The translations under genes and the position numbers were made by a program. A stretch of DNA of 64,000 bases, taken from assembly GCF_000474275.2 (NCBI RefSeq), contig NZ_ATAE01000008.1, positions 124,001 to 188,000 on the forward strand, read 5' to 3'. This document shows, piece by piece, positions 26,441 to 34,557 of this stretch (position 1 is its first letter; each line of letters begins with the position of its first letter). The stretch comes from Alkalihalophilus marmarensis DSM 21297. GTDB lineage: Bacteria > Bacillota > Bacilli > Bacillales > Bacillaceae_D. The notes under the pieces are model-generated. The model was not told the origin of the DNA. It searched no databases and saw nothing but the letters and a program-made list of their open reading frames with translations.

Positions 26441-28107
26441 TGTTCTTCTTGGCCTGCACTCCATAACCTAGTGCTTAAATCTAGAAGAAATAAATCATCG
26501 GCATTATCAAGCGAGCAGCCTGTTAGTGCTTCAATTTTTCTTAAACGGTATAAGAGAGACTGCCGATGGAGGTTAAGTGCTCTTGCGGTCTGGCTGACAT
26601 TCCCTTTATGAGAATGATAAGTCATAAACGTATGCAAAAGATCGATATTACGCTCTTTAGAATAGTGAATCAATGAATCGAGTAAATGACTCGTGAACTC
26701 CGTAAGAACCGATACCTCACTCATGGCTTCAATTAACCGGTCAATTTTAGTATCTGTAAACAGATTTCTGCTTCCTCGCCCATTTCGTTTTTTTCCTAAA
26801 GTCAGGGCTTTCTTTGCTTCTTGATAACACTCTTGAAATAAATGATAGCCGTACTGCTTACTGATTCCCCAGCTGAACTGAATAGATGGATAGAGAAAAG
26901 AAAGACGCTCTTCAAATTCATTAATAAATCGCATGGCGCACTCTGCTGCTTGATCAAAAATGACTTCTAAAAAAATAATTAATTCATCTTGCTGATAAGT
27001 AATCATCGCTTTTAAAGCTTGTTTTTTGGCGATTTTCTCAGCCTCTTCTTCAATTTGCCGGATTTGGTAATGAAGCCAATGATCATACGACATTTGAAGT
27101 CTATCCTCTTGTTCAAAACGTTGTTTGAAATATTCAGGTGTGGCAACAAGAGAGACATATGGCAAGTTCAGTCTGTAACCTAATGATTTAGCGCGTGATG
27201 ATAAGGTGTCACTAGAATGAACCCCGCCGCTAGCAAGCTCCCAAACAAAATCATCCCGAAGCAGCCATTCGGTTTCTTTGACAGCCGTCTCATGCAGAAA
27301 GAAGAGGGCAATCGCTGTAGATACATGCTTAAGAAGCTTGCCCCATTCCTCATATTCAGTGCTGGCAAAAGGTTTTGGTCCAAAACCCCCTACAATGATA
27401 TAGCCCTTCAACTGATTTGCTGATTCAACTCCGAGGACTAGGGCATAGTCTTCCTCGTATTGAAACCATTCTATCGTGCTTGAATGATTGAATATGATTC
27501 CATTCTCCGTAAGCTGTTTATGAAGATATTGATTAAAGTGGGTTATTAAAGACGAAGTGACTTGTTTGCTTGATCCATATAGACTCCCTCGGTTATCTGT
27601 GATAAGAACAGGTGCTTTTAGCGTATCCGCAACATATTCACAAACATCTTGCAGCTTTTTTCCTTTTAAAATAAAGTCTAGTAAGGTTTCTTGTAAGGAT
27701 TCTATTTGATGATAATGCTGCCTCTTTTTCGTATCAAGTAAATGGAGTGCTTCTTTAATTACATCTGAGAATCTAATATCCCATTCCATTTCAAGCAGAA
27801 TAAAATCTTCTTTATTTGCTTTTTTAATGATCTTCTCTGGAATCTGTTTAACGAACTTTCCAACAGCGATAGCCAGCCCGCTCGCTTTAGAGTCAATAAT
27901 GTCACAGACGAAATCAAATAGTTGCTCATCATCCAAGCAGCCTACTGCTGTAGTGAGGATTAATTCATTTGGACGTACAAACTGCTCTACAGGGGCCTCA
28001 AGTGCTTGGATCCATTCCACTTTTTTTGTCTGTAAGTCAACGGACGTATGATGAACAACATCTTTTAAAAGTGGTAATGATAACACTTCATCCATCGTGA
28101 GCTTCAT
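26437..28107 (-). CDS. PucR-family transcriptional regulator
   Basis: 556 residues. N-terminal PucR sensory domain (about 1-125, MTMDEVLSLPLLKDVV type), a GGDEF-like middle region (about 290-410) and a C-terminal Fis-like helix-turn-helix (HKGNVSQTARALNLHRQSLLYRLRKIE, about 505-532). PucR-type proteins switch on catabolic operons for purines, polyamines, amino acids or similar nitrogen sources when an effector is bound. It is divergent from, and 174 bp from, the four-gene cluster starting at 28282, so it is the probable activator of that cluster (inference). ATG 28107 has AAGGGGGG 6 nt upstream. Confidence 0.92.
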   Translation of the reverse strand: MKLTMDEVLSLPLLKDVVHHTSVDLQTKKVEWIQALEAPVEQFVRPNELILTTAVGCLDDEQLFDFVCDIIDSKASGLAIAVGKFVKQIPEKIIKKANKEDFILLEMEWDIRFSDVIKEALHLLDTKKRQHYHQIESLQETLLDFILKGKKLQDVCEYVADTLKAPVLITDNRGSLYGSSKQVTSSLITHFNQYLHKQLTENGIIFNHSSTIEWFQYEEDYALVLGVESANQLKGYIIVGGFGPKPFASTEYEEWGKLLKHVSTAIALFFLHETAVKETEWLLRDDFVWELASGGVHSSDTLSSRAKSLGYRLNLPYVSLVATPEYFKQRFEQEDRLQMSYDHWLHYQIRQIEEEAEKIAKKQALKAMITYQQDELIIFLEVIFDQAAECAMRFINEFEERLSFLYPSIQFSWGISKQYGYHLFQECYQEAKKALTLGKKRNGRGSRNLFTDTKIDRLIEAMSEVSVLTEFTSHLLDSLIHYSKERNIDLLHTFMTYHSHKGNVSQTARALNLHRQSLLYRLRKIEALTGCSLDNADDLFLLDLSTRLWSAGQEEQ

Positions 28108-28281
28108 CTAATCCCCCCTTTCTTCTTATTGTAAAAGAAAGGAATTCAACGCCGCAATCATTTTCAGAACATTTGTATAATTTATCTAAGGATGCTGGTG
28201 TTTTTTCATACAGTTTTGCGAATGATTTTATTTGGCTTTCTGGCGTAGGATGGATGTATAGATGAAAGGGGCTGATCGTCA
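28108..28281. promoter_or_regulatory. Divergent control region of the PucR cluster
   Basis: 174 bp shared by the regulator and its presumed target operon. TATAAT at 28176-28181 is the best -10 candidate for the plus strand, but no good -35 is seen at 17 bp, as expected for an activator-dependent promoter. Confidence 0.5.
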
Positions 28282-29466
28282 ATGAAACAACATACTCCAA
28301 AGGATGGAACAAAAAGCGTCTGGTCAGGTGAAAAAGCCGCTCTAGTGCACGGGGCATCTCAAGTACCTGTTGTAAACAGTGTAGCCTTTACGTATGACGA
28401 TATAGATGAGTGGTATGAAGTCGCAATAGGAAAAAGGGCTGGCCACATATATGGTCGAAACACAAATCCTACCGTTCAAGCGTTTGAGGAAAAACTTCGC
28501 ATATTAGAAAATGCAGAAGCTTGCACTAGTTTTTCAACTGGAATGGCTGCCATCTCTAATTCCCTTTTAACCTTTCTCAAACCTGGTGACCGCATTGTCT
28601 CTTTGAAAGACACATACGGCGGAACAAATAAAATCTTTAGTGAATTCCTTCCTCGGTTAAATATTGAGGTGACGTTAGTGAATACTGGTGATCACGATGA
28701 AATGGAAGAAGAGATTGCTAAGGAATGCACACTCGTCTATTTAGAAACCCCGACCAACCCAACGGTTAAGATTACTGATCTTGCGCGTATTATCAAGGCT
28801 GCAAAAAAAGTAGGAGCCTTGACGTTTGTTGATAATACATTTGCAACGCCTATTAACCAGCAGCCGCTTGCTCTTGGTGCTGATCTAGTTTTACACAGTG
28901 CTACTAAATTTTTAGGAGGGCATGCTGATGCGCTAGGAGGGGCGGCACTTGGCAGCAAGCATCTAGTTGAACAAATTTATCATTATCGTGAAATTAACGG
29001 GGCGACTATGGACCCGAATGCTGCCTATCTTTTGCTGCGAGGGATGAAAACCTTAAAGCTAAGGGTAGAACAGCAACAAAAAAATGCCCAGCAAGTAGCT
29101 GAGTTTTTGAAGACTCATGATAAAGTGCAAGAGGTTTATTACCCGGGTTTAGAGGATCATCGTCATCATGAGATTGCTAAACAACAGATGACCGGGTTTG
29201 GCGGGATGCTAAGCTTTGCTCTAAAAGGTGAACTAGATGCTGTAAGAGCGTTTCTGCCGAAGCTGAAATTTGCCAATAAAGCAGCTAATCTTGGGGCCGT
29301 TGAAACAACTGTAGGACCTGCTAGAACAACAAGCCATGTTGAAAACACTCCGGAAGAGAGAGCGGCATTAGGTATTCCTGAAGGGCTCGTAAGATATTCT
29401 GCAGGGATTGAGGATATTTCTGATTTAATAGAGGATCTCAAAGGAGCACTTGATGCCATTGAATAG
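28282..29466 (+). CDS. PLP-dependent cystathionine synthase/lyase-family enzyme
   Basis: 394 residues of the Cys/Met metabolism PLP family. Schiff-base Lys lies in LHSATKFLGGHADA near 210; the phosphate site from the partner subunit is IYGRNTNPT near 55, and VYLETPTNPT supplies the PLP-stacking region. Such enzymes perform gamma-replacement or gamma-elimination on O-acylhomoserine, cystathionine or methionine. The context is not a methionine operon: it is first in a PucR-controlled cluster with a homoserine dehydrogenase-like enzyme, so a catabolic lyase acting on a four-carbon amino acid derivative is proposed (inference). GGGG lies about 9 nt before ATG 28282. Confidence 0.85.
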   Translation: MKQHTPKDGTKSVWSGEKAALVHGASQVPVVNSVAFTYDDIDEWYEVAIGKRAGHIYGRNTNPTVQAFEEKLRILENAEACTSFSTGMAAISNSLLTFLKPGDRIVSLKDTYGGTNKIFSEFLPRLNIEVTLVNTGDHDEMEEEIAKECTLVYLETPTNPTVKITDLARIIKAAKKVGALTFVDNTFATPINQQPLALGADLVLHSATKFLGGHADALGGAALGSKHLVEQIYHYREINGATMDPNAAYLLLRGMKTLKLRVEQQQKNAQQVAEFLKTHDKVQEVYYPGLEDHRHHEIAKQQMTGFGGMLSFALKGELDAVRAFLPKLKFANKAANLGAVETTVGPARTTSHVENTPEERAALGIPEGLVRYSAGIEDISDLIEDLKGALDAIE

Positions 29467-29500
29467 CAGGAAAGTATTCCATAAAGGCAGGTGATTTTAG

Positions 29501-30529
29501 GTGATCCAAAAAATAGCTCTTATTGGTTTTGGAGGCGTCGGGCAGGGAGTTGTTAAGCTCCTTCAAGAGAAAGAGTCCTCCCTTTTGAAAAAGTATGATC
29601 GTCAATTTAAAGTTGTCTCGATTGCTGATTTGTATAAAGGGGCTATCCATCATGATGAGGGTCTTGACCTCGATTGTGTGATGAAGTCCATTGAAAAAGA
29701 CGGTACTCTTGATCATTATCCAGATCAAAGAGGCTTAGTGAGAGGCCTCTCAAGTGAAGAGACAATTAAGCAAACAAATGCGGACACGATTGTAGAGATG
29801 ACATTTACCAATATTGAAACAGGAGAGCCGGCGATTGCCCATTGCGAACTTGCCTTTACCCACAATAAAAATGTGGTGATGACTAATAAAGGGCCAGTCG
29901 CTTTAAAGAAAAAAGAATTAGAAGTGATGGCTCGGGAAAACGGCGTTAAGTTTTTCTATGAAGGTTCTGTCATGAGCGGTACACCGGCGATCAGGATGCC
30001 TAAGCTGACTCTTATGGGAAATGACTTTATCCGTGTCCGTGGAATTTTAAACGGAACAACCAACTATATGCTGACCCAAATGGAGGGCGGGATGAGTTAT
30101 AAGGAGGCATTAGAGAAAGCTAAAGCTCTTGGATATGCTGAGGCAGATCCTACTAGCGATGTGAGAGGATATGATGTGCTTTATAAAGTAATGATCTTAG
30201 CATCGGAGTTATTTGACCAAACCGTAACAAAAGATGAGGTGCCTTGCATCGGCATTACTGAACTAACAGAGGAAGATATTAAGTTGGCCAAAAAAGAGGG
30301 GAAGCGTTGGAAATTAATTGGTACGGTAGAAAGGACAGATGAGGGAGTTGAAGCATCCGTAAAGCCTATCAAGCTTGATTTGACAGACCCGCTCGCATCG
30401 ATTGAAGGGGCATTGAATGCCATTACTTATGAGTGTGATATTTCCGGTGATATTACGCTGGTAGGTGCAGGAGCTGGTATTCGGGAAACCGCATTTGCTG
30501 TGTTAGTTGATTTGCTCCATATTGAATGA
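29501..30529 (+). CDS. Homoserine dehydrogenase-like protein without ACT domain
   Basis: 342 residues. N-terminal NAD(P) fold begins with IALIGFGGVGQG. The catalytic Lys is in TNKGPVALKK and the substrate-binding residues are in EADPTSDVRGYDVLYK, both matching true homoserine dehydrogenases that interconvert homoserine and aspartate semialdehyde. The usual C-terminal ACT domain for threonine feedback is absent, which fits a catabolic role. GTG 29501 follows GCAGGTG, 34 nt after the PLP-enzyme gene, so the two are co-transcribed. The 3' end carries a 13-bp triplication that contains the stop codon. Confidence 0.85.
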   Translation: MIQKIALIGFGGVGQGVVKLLQEKESSLLKKYDRQFKVVSIADLYKGAIHHDEGLDLDCVMKSIEKDGTLDHYPDQRGLVRGLSSEETIKQTNADTIVEMTFTNIETGEPAIAHCELAFTHNKNVVMTNKGPVALKKKELEVMARENGVKFFYEGSVMSGTPAIRMPKLTLMGNDFIRVRGILNGTTNYMLTQMEGGMSYKEALEKAKALGYAEADPTSDVRGYDVLYKVMILASELFDQTVTKDEVPCIGITELTEEDIKLAKKEGKRWKLIGTVERTDEGVEASVKPIKLDLTDPLASIEGALNAITYECDISGDITLVGAGAGIRETAFAVLVDLLHIE

Positions 30530-30559
30530 ATATATTGAATGAATATATTGAATGAATAT
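30521..30559 (+). repeat. 13-bp tandem repeat, three perfect copies
   Basis: attgaatgaatat occurs three times in a row; the first copy contains the last two codons and the stop of the homoserine dehydrogenase-like gene. The duplicated copies add only non-coding sequence. Confidence 0.95.
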
Positions 30560-30635
30560 GAATGATTTCATTTAAAGTCTATTAACACAAACATCAACAA
30601 AGCTATCTTTATTCGTTTAGAAGGAGGGGGATGTG

Positions 30636-32093
30636 ATGAGGGAACAAATGGTTATTGAAAGAATGCTGCTTGGGGGCAGGTGGGTAGAACGACAAGACTA
30701 TTTGGAAGTCGTGGACCCAGGCTCTAATACTTGTATTGCTACCGTTCCAAAAGCGACGAAAAAAGATGTCAAACGAGCGATCGAGCTTGCAAAAAAAGGG
30801 GCCGACATTTCAAAAAACTTACCTGTTTATAAAAGACAATCTATCTTAATGGGTGCTGCAGAATATATTAATGAACATCAAGACCAGTTTGTTAGAACGA
30901 TTGTTTTAGAGAGTAGTAAAACGATGAAAGAAGCAGAGAAAGAAGTTAGAAGGTGTATAGAGACCATACGGCTGAGTGCTGAAGAGGCCCGTCGTTTAAA
31001 TGGTGAGACGATCCCCTTTTCTCAAATGATAGGCCATGAATCACGTATCGGTTATATTACGCATCAGCCAGTAGGGATTGTAGCGGCCATCACACCGTTT
31101 AATGATCCGCTCAATTTGGTAGCACATAAAGTCGGGCCTGCGATTGCTTGTGGGAATGCAGTGATTTTAAAACCATCAAGTGAAACGCCTTTAAGTGCAT
31201 TGCGTCTTGCTGAAGCCTTTCTAGCAGCTGGGTTACCTGATGGCATCCTTTCAGTCCTGACGGGCAGCGGCAAGGAGTTAGGTGATGAACTAGTATCCAA
31301 TGAAGATGTAAGATTTGTATCATTTACAGGCGGCTATGAAACAGGGGTGGGGATCACTCAAAAAGCTGGCGTGAAAAAAATGGCAATGGAGCTTGGTTCA
31401 AATGCTCCAACCATCGTTCTTCAAGATGCGGATCTAAAGGAAGCTGTAGAGGCGTGTGTCGATGGAGCTTTTGGTGTGGCTGGTCAGAACTGTATCGGTG
31501 TACAGAGGGTCTATGTAGAGAACATGGTGTATGAACAATTTATAAGTCAGTTTGTAGAAAAAGCGAAGCAGTTAAAAGTTGGTGAAAAGAAGGATCCTGC
31601 AACCGATATCGGTCCTATGATCTCTGAGAAAGAAGCAAGGCGCGTTGAAGCGTGGATTAAAGAAGCTGTAGCTAATGGTGCCAATCTGCTTTGCGGAGGA
31701 GAGCGTTACGGAGCGTATGTAACACCTGCTGTTCTCGTTAATGTTGGCAAAGAGGAGAGAATCATTCAAGAAGAAGTGTTTGGTCCAGTTGTGTCCATCC
31801 TGCCGGTATCATCTCTTGAAGAAGCAGTAAATTTAGCAAATGACAGTTGTTATGGACTTCAGGCTGGTTTATTTACATCCAATATTGATGCTGCCTTTTA
31901 TGCGATCCAAGAGCTAGAAGTAGGCGGTGTGATGATTAACGATAGCAGTGATGTACGAATTGATGGGATGCCTTTTGGAGGTGTAAAACGCTCAGGACTG
32001 GGGCGAGAAGGAATTAAATATGCGATGGAAGCAATGACAGAGGAGAAAGTGGTAGCCTTTCGAATGAACAATCCTATGAAAAAAACAGATTAA
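30636..32093 (+). CDS. Aldehyde dehydrogenase (candidate semialdehyde dehydrogenase)
   Basis: 485 residues, NAD(P)-dependent aldehyde dehydrogenase superfamily. Catalytic Cys in GVAGQNCIGVQRV near 285, general-base Glu in MAMELGSNAPT near 250, the cofactor loop FTGGYETG, and the Asn in TPFNDPLN near 155. The superfamily oxidises aldehydes to acids; in ectoine breakdown the DoeC member converts aspartate semialdehyde to aspartate, which would suit the neighbours here (inference). ATG 30636 lies 8 nt after AGGAGG. Located third in the PucR cluster, 106 nt after the previous gene. Confidence 0.88.
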   Translation: MREQMVIERMLLGGRWVERQDYLEVVDPGSNTCIATVPKATKKDVKRAIELAKKGADISKNLPVYKRQSILMGAAEYINEHQDQFVRTIVLESSKTMKEAEKEVRRCIETIRLSAEEARRLNGETIPFSQMIGHESRIGYITHQPVGIVAAITPFNDPLNLVAHKVGPAIACGNAVILKPSSETPLSALRLAEAFLAAGLPDGILSVLTGSGKELGDELVSNEDVRFVSFTGGYETGVGITQKAGVKKMAMELGSNAPTIVLQDADLKEAVEACVDGAFGVAGQNCIGVQRVYVENMVYEQFISQFVEKAKQLKVGEKKDPATDIGPMISEKEARRVEAWIKEAVANGANLLCGGERYGAYVTPAVLVNVGKEERIIQEEVFGPVVSILPVSSLEEAVNLANDSCYGLQAGLFTSNIDAAFYAIQELEVGGVMINDSSDVRIDGMPFGGVKRSGLGREGIKYAMEAMTEEKVVAFRMNNPMKKTD

Positions 32094-32165
32094 AATCAAT
32101 GGATCACTGAAAAAAGCATCATTATTTATGTGAAATGAAGCTTGTAATAGGATAGGGGTGGGGAT

Positions 32166-33350
32166 ATGTTTTCTGTGAAAGAATATGAAGAACGTTTGAA
32201 GAAAACGAAGATGAAAATGGTAGAGTCTGGGATCGATGTTTTATTAATCTCAAACCCCTCTAATATGTATTATTTAACCAATTACAATGCGTGGAGCTTC
32301 TATGTTCATCAAATGATGATCGTTACTCTTGAAGACTCTCAGCCCATTTGGATAGGTAGACATATGGACGCTACAAGTGTAGCAAAAACAACGTGGCTAG
32401 ATGAAAACCATATTATTTCGTACCCAGATTATTATGTCCAGTCTTCAGAGAGACACCCAATGGACTTTGTAGTGAAGATTATTGATGAAATCGGCCATAG
32501 CAAACGAAAAATTGGACTTGAAATGGATGCACATTACTTTACAGCTCTATGTTTTCAACGTTTACTAAATGGACTTCCTAATGCGGAGTTTAAGGATGCT
32601 ACAGTTCTTGTAAACCGGGTGAGATTAATTAAGTCTGACCAAGAAATATCTTACATGAGAAAGGCAGCGAGCATTGTAGAGAGGGCGATGCAGGCTGCTT
32701 ATGACACTCTCGGTACAGGGGTTAGAGAGTGTGATGTGGCAGCAGCAATCTATCAAGCGCAGATCAGCGGGCTTGATGAATGCGGGGGAGATTATCCTTC
32801 GATTGTTCCGATGCTGCCGACTAACGATAACACATCCTGTCCGCATTTAACATTTAGTGAACGCAGATACAAGAAAGGTGATTTTTTAACGATAGAAATT
32901 GCTGGTGTGTATAAACGATATCATGCACCCCTTGCAAGAACCCTTGCGCTGGGGGAAGCTCCTCATCATGTAAAGGAACTCTCAAAAGTGGTGCAGGAAG
33001 GAATTGAAAAAACGCTTGAGGTGATTGTACCTGGAATTACCGCTGAAGAAGTGGAGAGGACCTGGAGTGAGGCTATTGCTAAGTATGGTTATCAAAAGAG
33101 CTCACGCCTTGGCTATTCAATTGGAGCAAGTTTTCCTCCGGACTGGGGAGAGCATACTGTCAGTTTCCGGACAGGGGATAAATCGATTTTGAAACCGAAT
33201 ATGACGTTCCACTTAATGCCTGGTATTTGGTATGAATCCTACGGGGTAGAGATTACAGAATCAATCTTAATTACTAAAAAAGGTGTGGAACCACTGACAC
33301 AGTTTTCGCGTGATTTATATGAAAAGCCAATTATTGAAACAGCATTATAA
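32166..33350 (+). CDS. doeA: Ectoine hydrolase-like M24 protein (DoeA/EutD family)
   Basis: 394 residues with the creatinase-type two-domain layout: N-terminal domain about 1-160, pita-bread domain about 165-385. NPSNMYYLTNYNAWSFYVHQ and YVQSSERHPMDFV near the N-terminus and GYSIGASFPPDWGEHT match ectoine hydrolases as I remember them. The metal ligands of M24 peptidases are not kept: the first Asp is Glu (TIEIAG), the second is Pro (YHAPLARTLALG) and the first C-terminal Glu is Met (FHLMPG). Such loss is known in creatinase and ectoine hydrolase, which act without metal. Last gene of the PucR cluster, followed by a terminator. Confidence 0.8.
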   Translation: MFSVKEYEERLKKTKMKMVESGIDVLLISNPSNMYYLTNYNAWSFYVHQMMIVTLEDSQPIWIGRHMDATSVAKTTWLDENHIISYPDYYVQSSERHPMDFVVKIIDEIGHSKRKIGLEMDAHYFTALCFQRLLNGLPNAEFKDATVLVNRVRLIKSDQEISYMRKAASIVERAMQAAYDTLGTGVRECDVAAAIYQAQISGLDECGGDYPSIVPMLPTNDNTSCPHLTFSERRYKKGDFLTIEIAGVYKRYHAPLARTLALGEAPHHVKELSKVVQEGIEKTLEVIVPGITAEEVERTWSEAIAKYGYQKSSRLGYSIGASFPPDWGEHTVSFRTGDKSILKPNMTFHLMPGIWYESYGVEITESILITKKGVEPLTQFSRDLYEKPIIETAL

Positions 33351-33378
33351 ATAGTGTCAAGATTATTAAAGTTAAATT

Positions 33379-33410
33379 GAAGCACTAGGTGTTCCTAGTG
33401 CTTCTTTCGT
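33379..33410 (+). terminator. Terminator of the PucR-controlled cluster
   Basis: A perfect 11-bp stem gaagcactagg / cctagtgcttc with a 4-nt loop, then TTTCG. Confidence 0.88.
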
Positions 33411-33445
33411 AATGCGAAAAAAATCAATGACGTTTTGATTGTCAG

Positions 33446-33571
33446 ATGGTAAGATACAATAATACAGAAATAGAAAAAGCTAAAATAGAAAAAGCTAAAA
33501 TAGAAAAAGCTAAAATAGAAAAAGCTAAAATAGAAAAAGCTAAAATAGAAAAAAGCTTTAATAGAAAATGA
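33446..33571 (+). CDS. Possible 41-residue peptide made of IEKAK repeats
   Basis: From ATG 33446 the frame stays open to TGA 33569-33571 and reads MVRYNNTE, then five IEKAK units, then IEKSFNRK. All repeat copies are in frame because the unit is 15 bp. There is no clear ribosome binding site, and a SigA-like promoter could lie within the same bases, so translation is doubtful. Confidence 0.3.
   Translation: MVRYNNTEIEKAKIEKAKIEKAKIEKAKIEKAKIEKSFNRK
33471..33556 (+). repeat. 15-bp tandem repeat, five perfect copies plus one degenerate
   Basis: tagaaaaagctaaaa is repeated five times without change between 33471 and 33545, then once more in altered form. It ends 32 bp before the DMT transporter start codon. 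Copy number is likely to vary between strains. Confidence 0.97.
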
Positions 33572-33587
33572 AGGGTAGGCGTGTTAA

Positions 33588-34511
33588 GTGGAGAGGCGAG
33601 CCTTGTTCCTTACATATGGATTAATGTTTTTAGTTATGGTGTCATGGGGATTAAATGTAGTCATGTTAAAGGTGTTAGTAGAAGCGTTTCCGCCGCAGAC
33701 GATGACAGCGTTTAGGATAATGACCGCAGGAGTGGTAACAGTTTTAATTGTACTTTTTGGACGCTCATTCAGGACACTTACAAAAAGTGAATGGATGTAT
33801 ATGCTGCTTGGCATGTTGTTTGGAGTTATTTTACACCATACGTTCCTTGCACAAGGATTAACGATGATTCATGCGTCTAATGCTGTCTTAATTTTAGCTT
33901 TGCTTCCTCTTACTACAGCGCTTTTTGCTGTATGGTTTCTAGGAGAGAAATTAACAAAGTGGCGACTTTTGGGAATTGCCCTTGCGTTAATCGGTGTGTT
34001 GTTTATTCAGGGCGGAGCAGGGGCATTATCGGTTTCACTTGGTGAAATTTATTTATTTATTGCTATGGTCGTTCAAGCAATCAGTTTTATCTTTATTAAA
34101 AAAGCTACAGCTACACTAGACTCTAAGCAAGTAACCGGTATGATGCTGATCATTGGTTCTGCCGGCCTGTTTATCGTAAGCTTGGTTGTAGAACCGCAAG
34201 GGGTAGCATCAATGGCAGGGGCACAGCCCTTTGTGTATGGAGTGTTTTTCTTTTCTGCCGTTGTAGCAACAGCCATCGGTCATTTTGTTTTTAATGCAGC
34301 CATCCAAAAAATCGGCGCTGGTCAGACAGCGATATTTAATAATTTTGTCCCGTTTTTTGGGCTTGTCTTTTCAGCCATCTTTCTCCAGGAAACGATCCAT
34401 ATGTATCAATTAATTGGTTTTCTCTTTATTGTAGCCGGTGTGTTATTTGGTACTGGATATGCTGAGAGATATTGGGTCAGAAAAGTTCCTATTCATGAAA
34501 AAAGCATGTAG
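33588..34511 (+). CDS. DMT-family (EamA) transporter
   Basis: 307 residues with ten predicted membrane segments in two EamA repeats of five. LMFLVMVSWGLNVVMLKVLV and the second-half AMVVQAISFIFIKKA mark the repeats; FLGEKLTKWRLLGIALALIG and FLQETIHMYQLIGFLFIVAG are the characteristic segment ends. These exporters carry amino acids or metabolites. It follows the PucR cluster but is cut off from it by a terminator and a tandem repeat. GTG 33588 has GGGTAGG about 8 nt upstream. The bidirectional terminator after it is shared with dapA. Confidence 0.88.
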   Translation: MERRALFLTYGLMFLVMVSWGLNVVMLKVLVEAFPPQTMTAFRIMTAGVVTVLIVLFGRSFRTLTKSEWMYMLLGMLFGVILHHTFLAQGLTMIHASNAVLILALLPLTTALFAVWFLGEKLTKWRLLGIALALIGVLFIQGGAGALSVSLGEIYLFIAMVVQAISFIFIKKATATLDSKQVTGMMLIIGSAGLFIVSLVVEPQGVASMAGAQPFVYGVFFFSAVVATAIGHFVFNAAIQKIGAGQTAIFNNFVPFFGLVFSAIFLQETIHMYQLIGFLFIVAGVLFGTGYAERYWVRKVPIHEKSM

Positions 34512-34532
34512 CCTTTAGGCTGCATGCTTTTT
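34499..34532. terminator. Bidirectional terminator between the DMT gene and dapA
   Basis: aaagcatg-tagcc pairs with ggct-gcatgcttt across a 4-nt loop, A tract before and T tract after. Confidence 0.88.
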
Positions 34533-34557
34533 ATTATTTATATCGTTGGCAGTACAA

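Noticed and set aside
28282-29466. Methionine-biosynthesis metB/metC in a standard operon
   Set aside because: No S-box or T-box leader and no met genes nearby; neighbours are catabolic enzymes and a PucR regulator.
32166-33350. Xaa-Pro dipeptidase
   Set aside because: The metal-ligand positions required for M24 peptidases are substituted.
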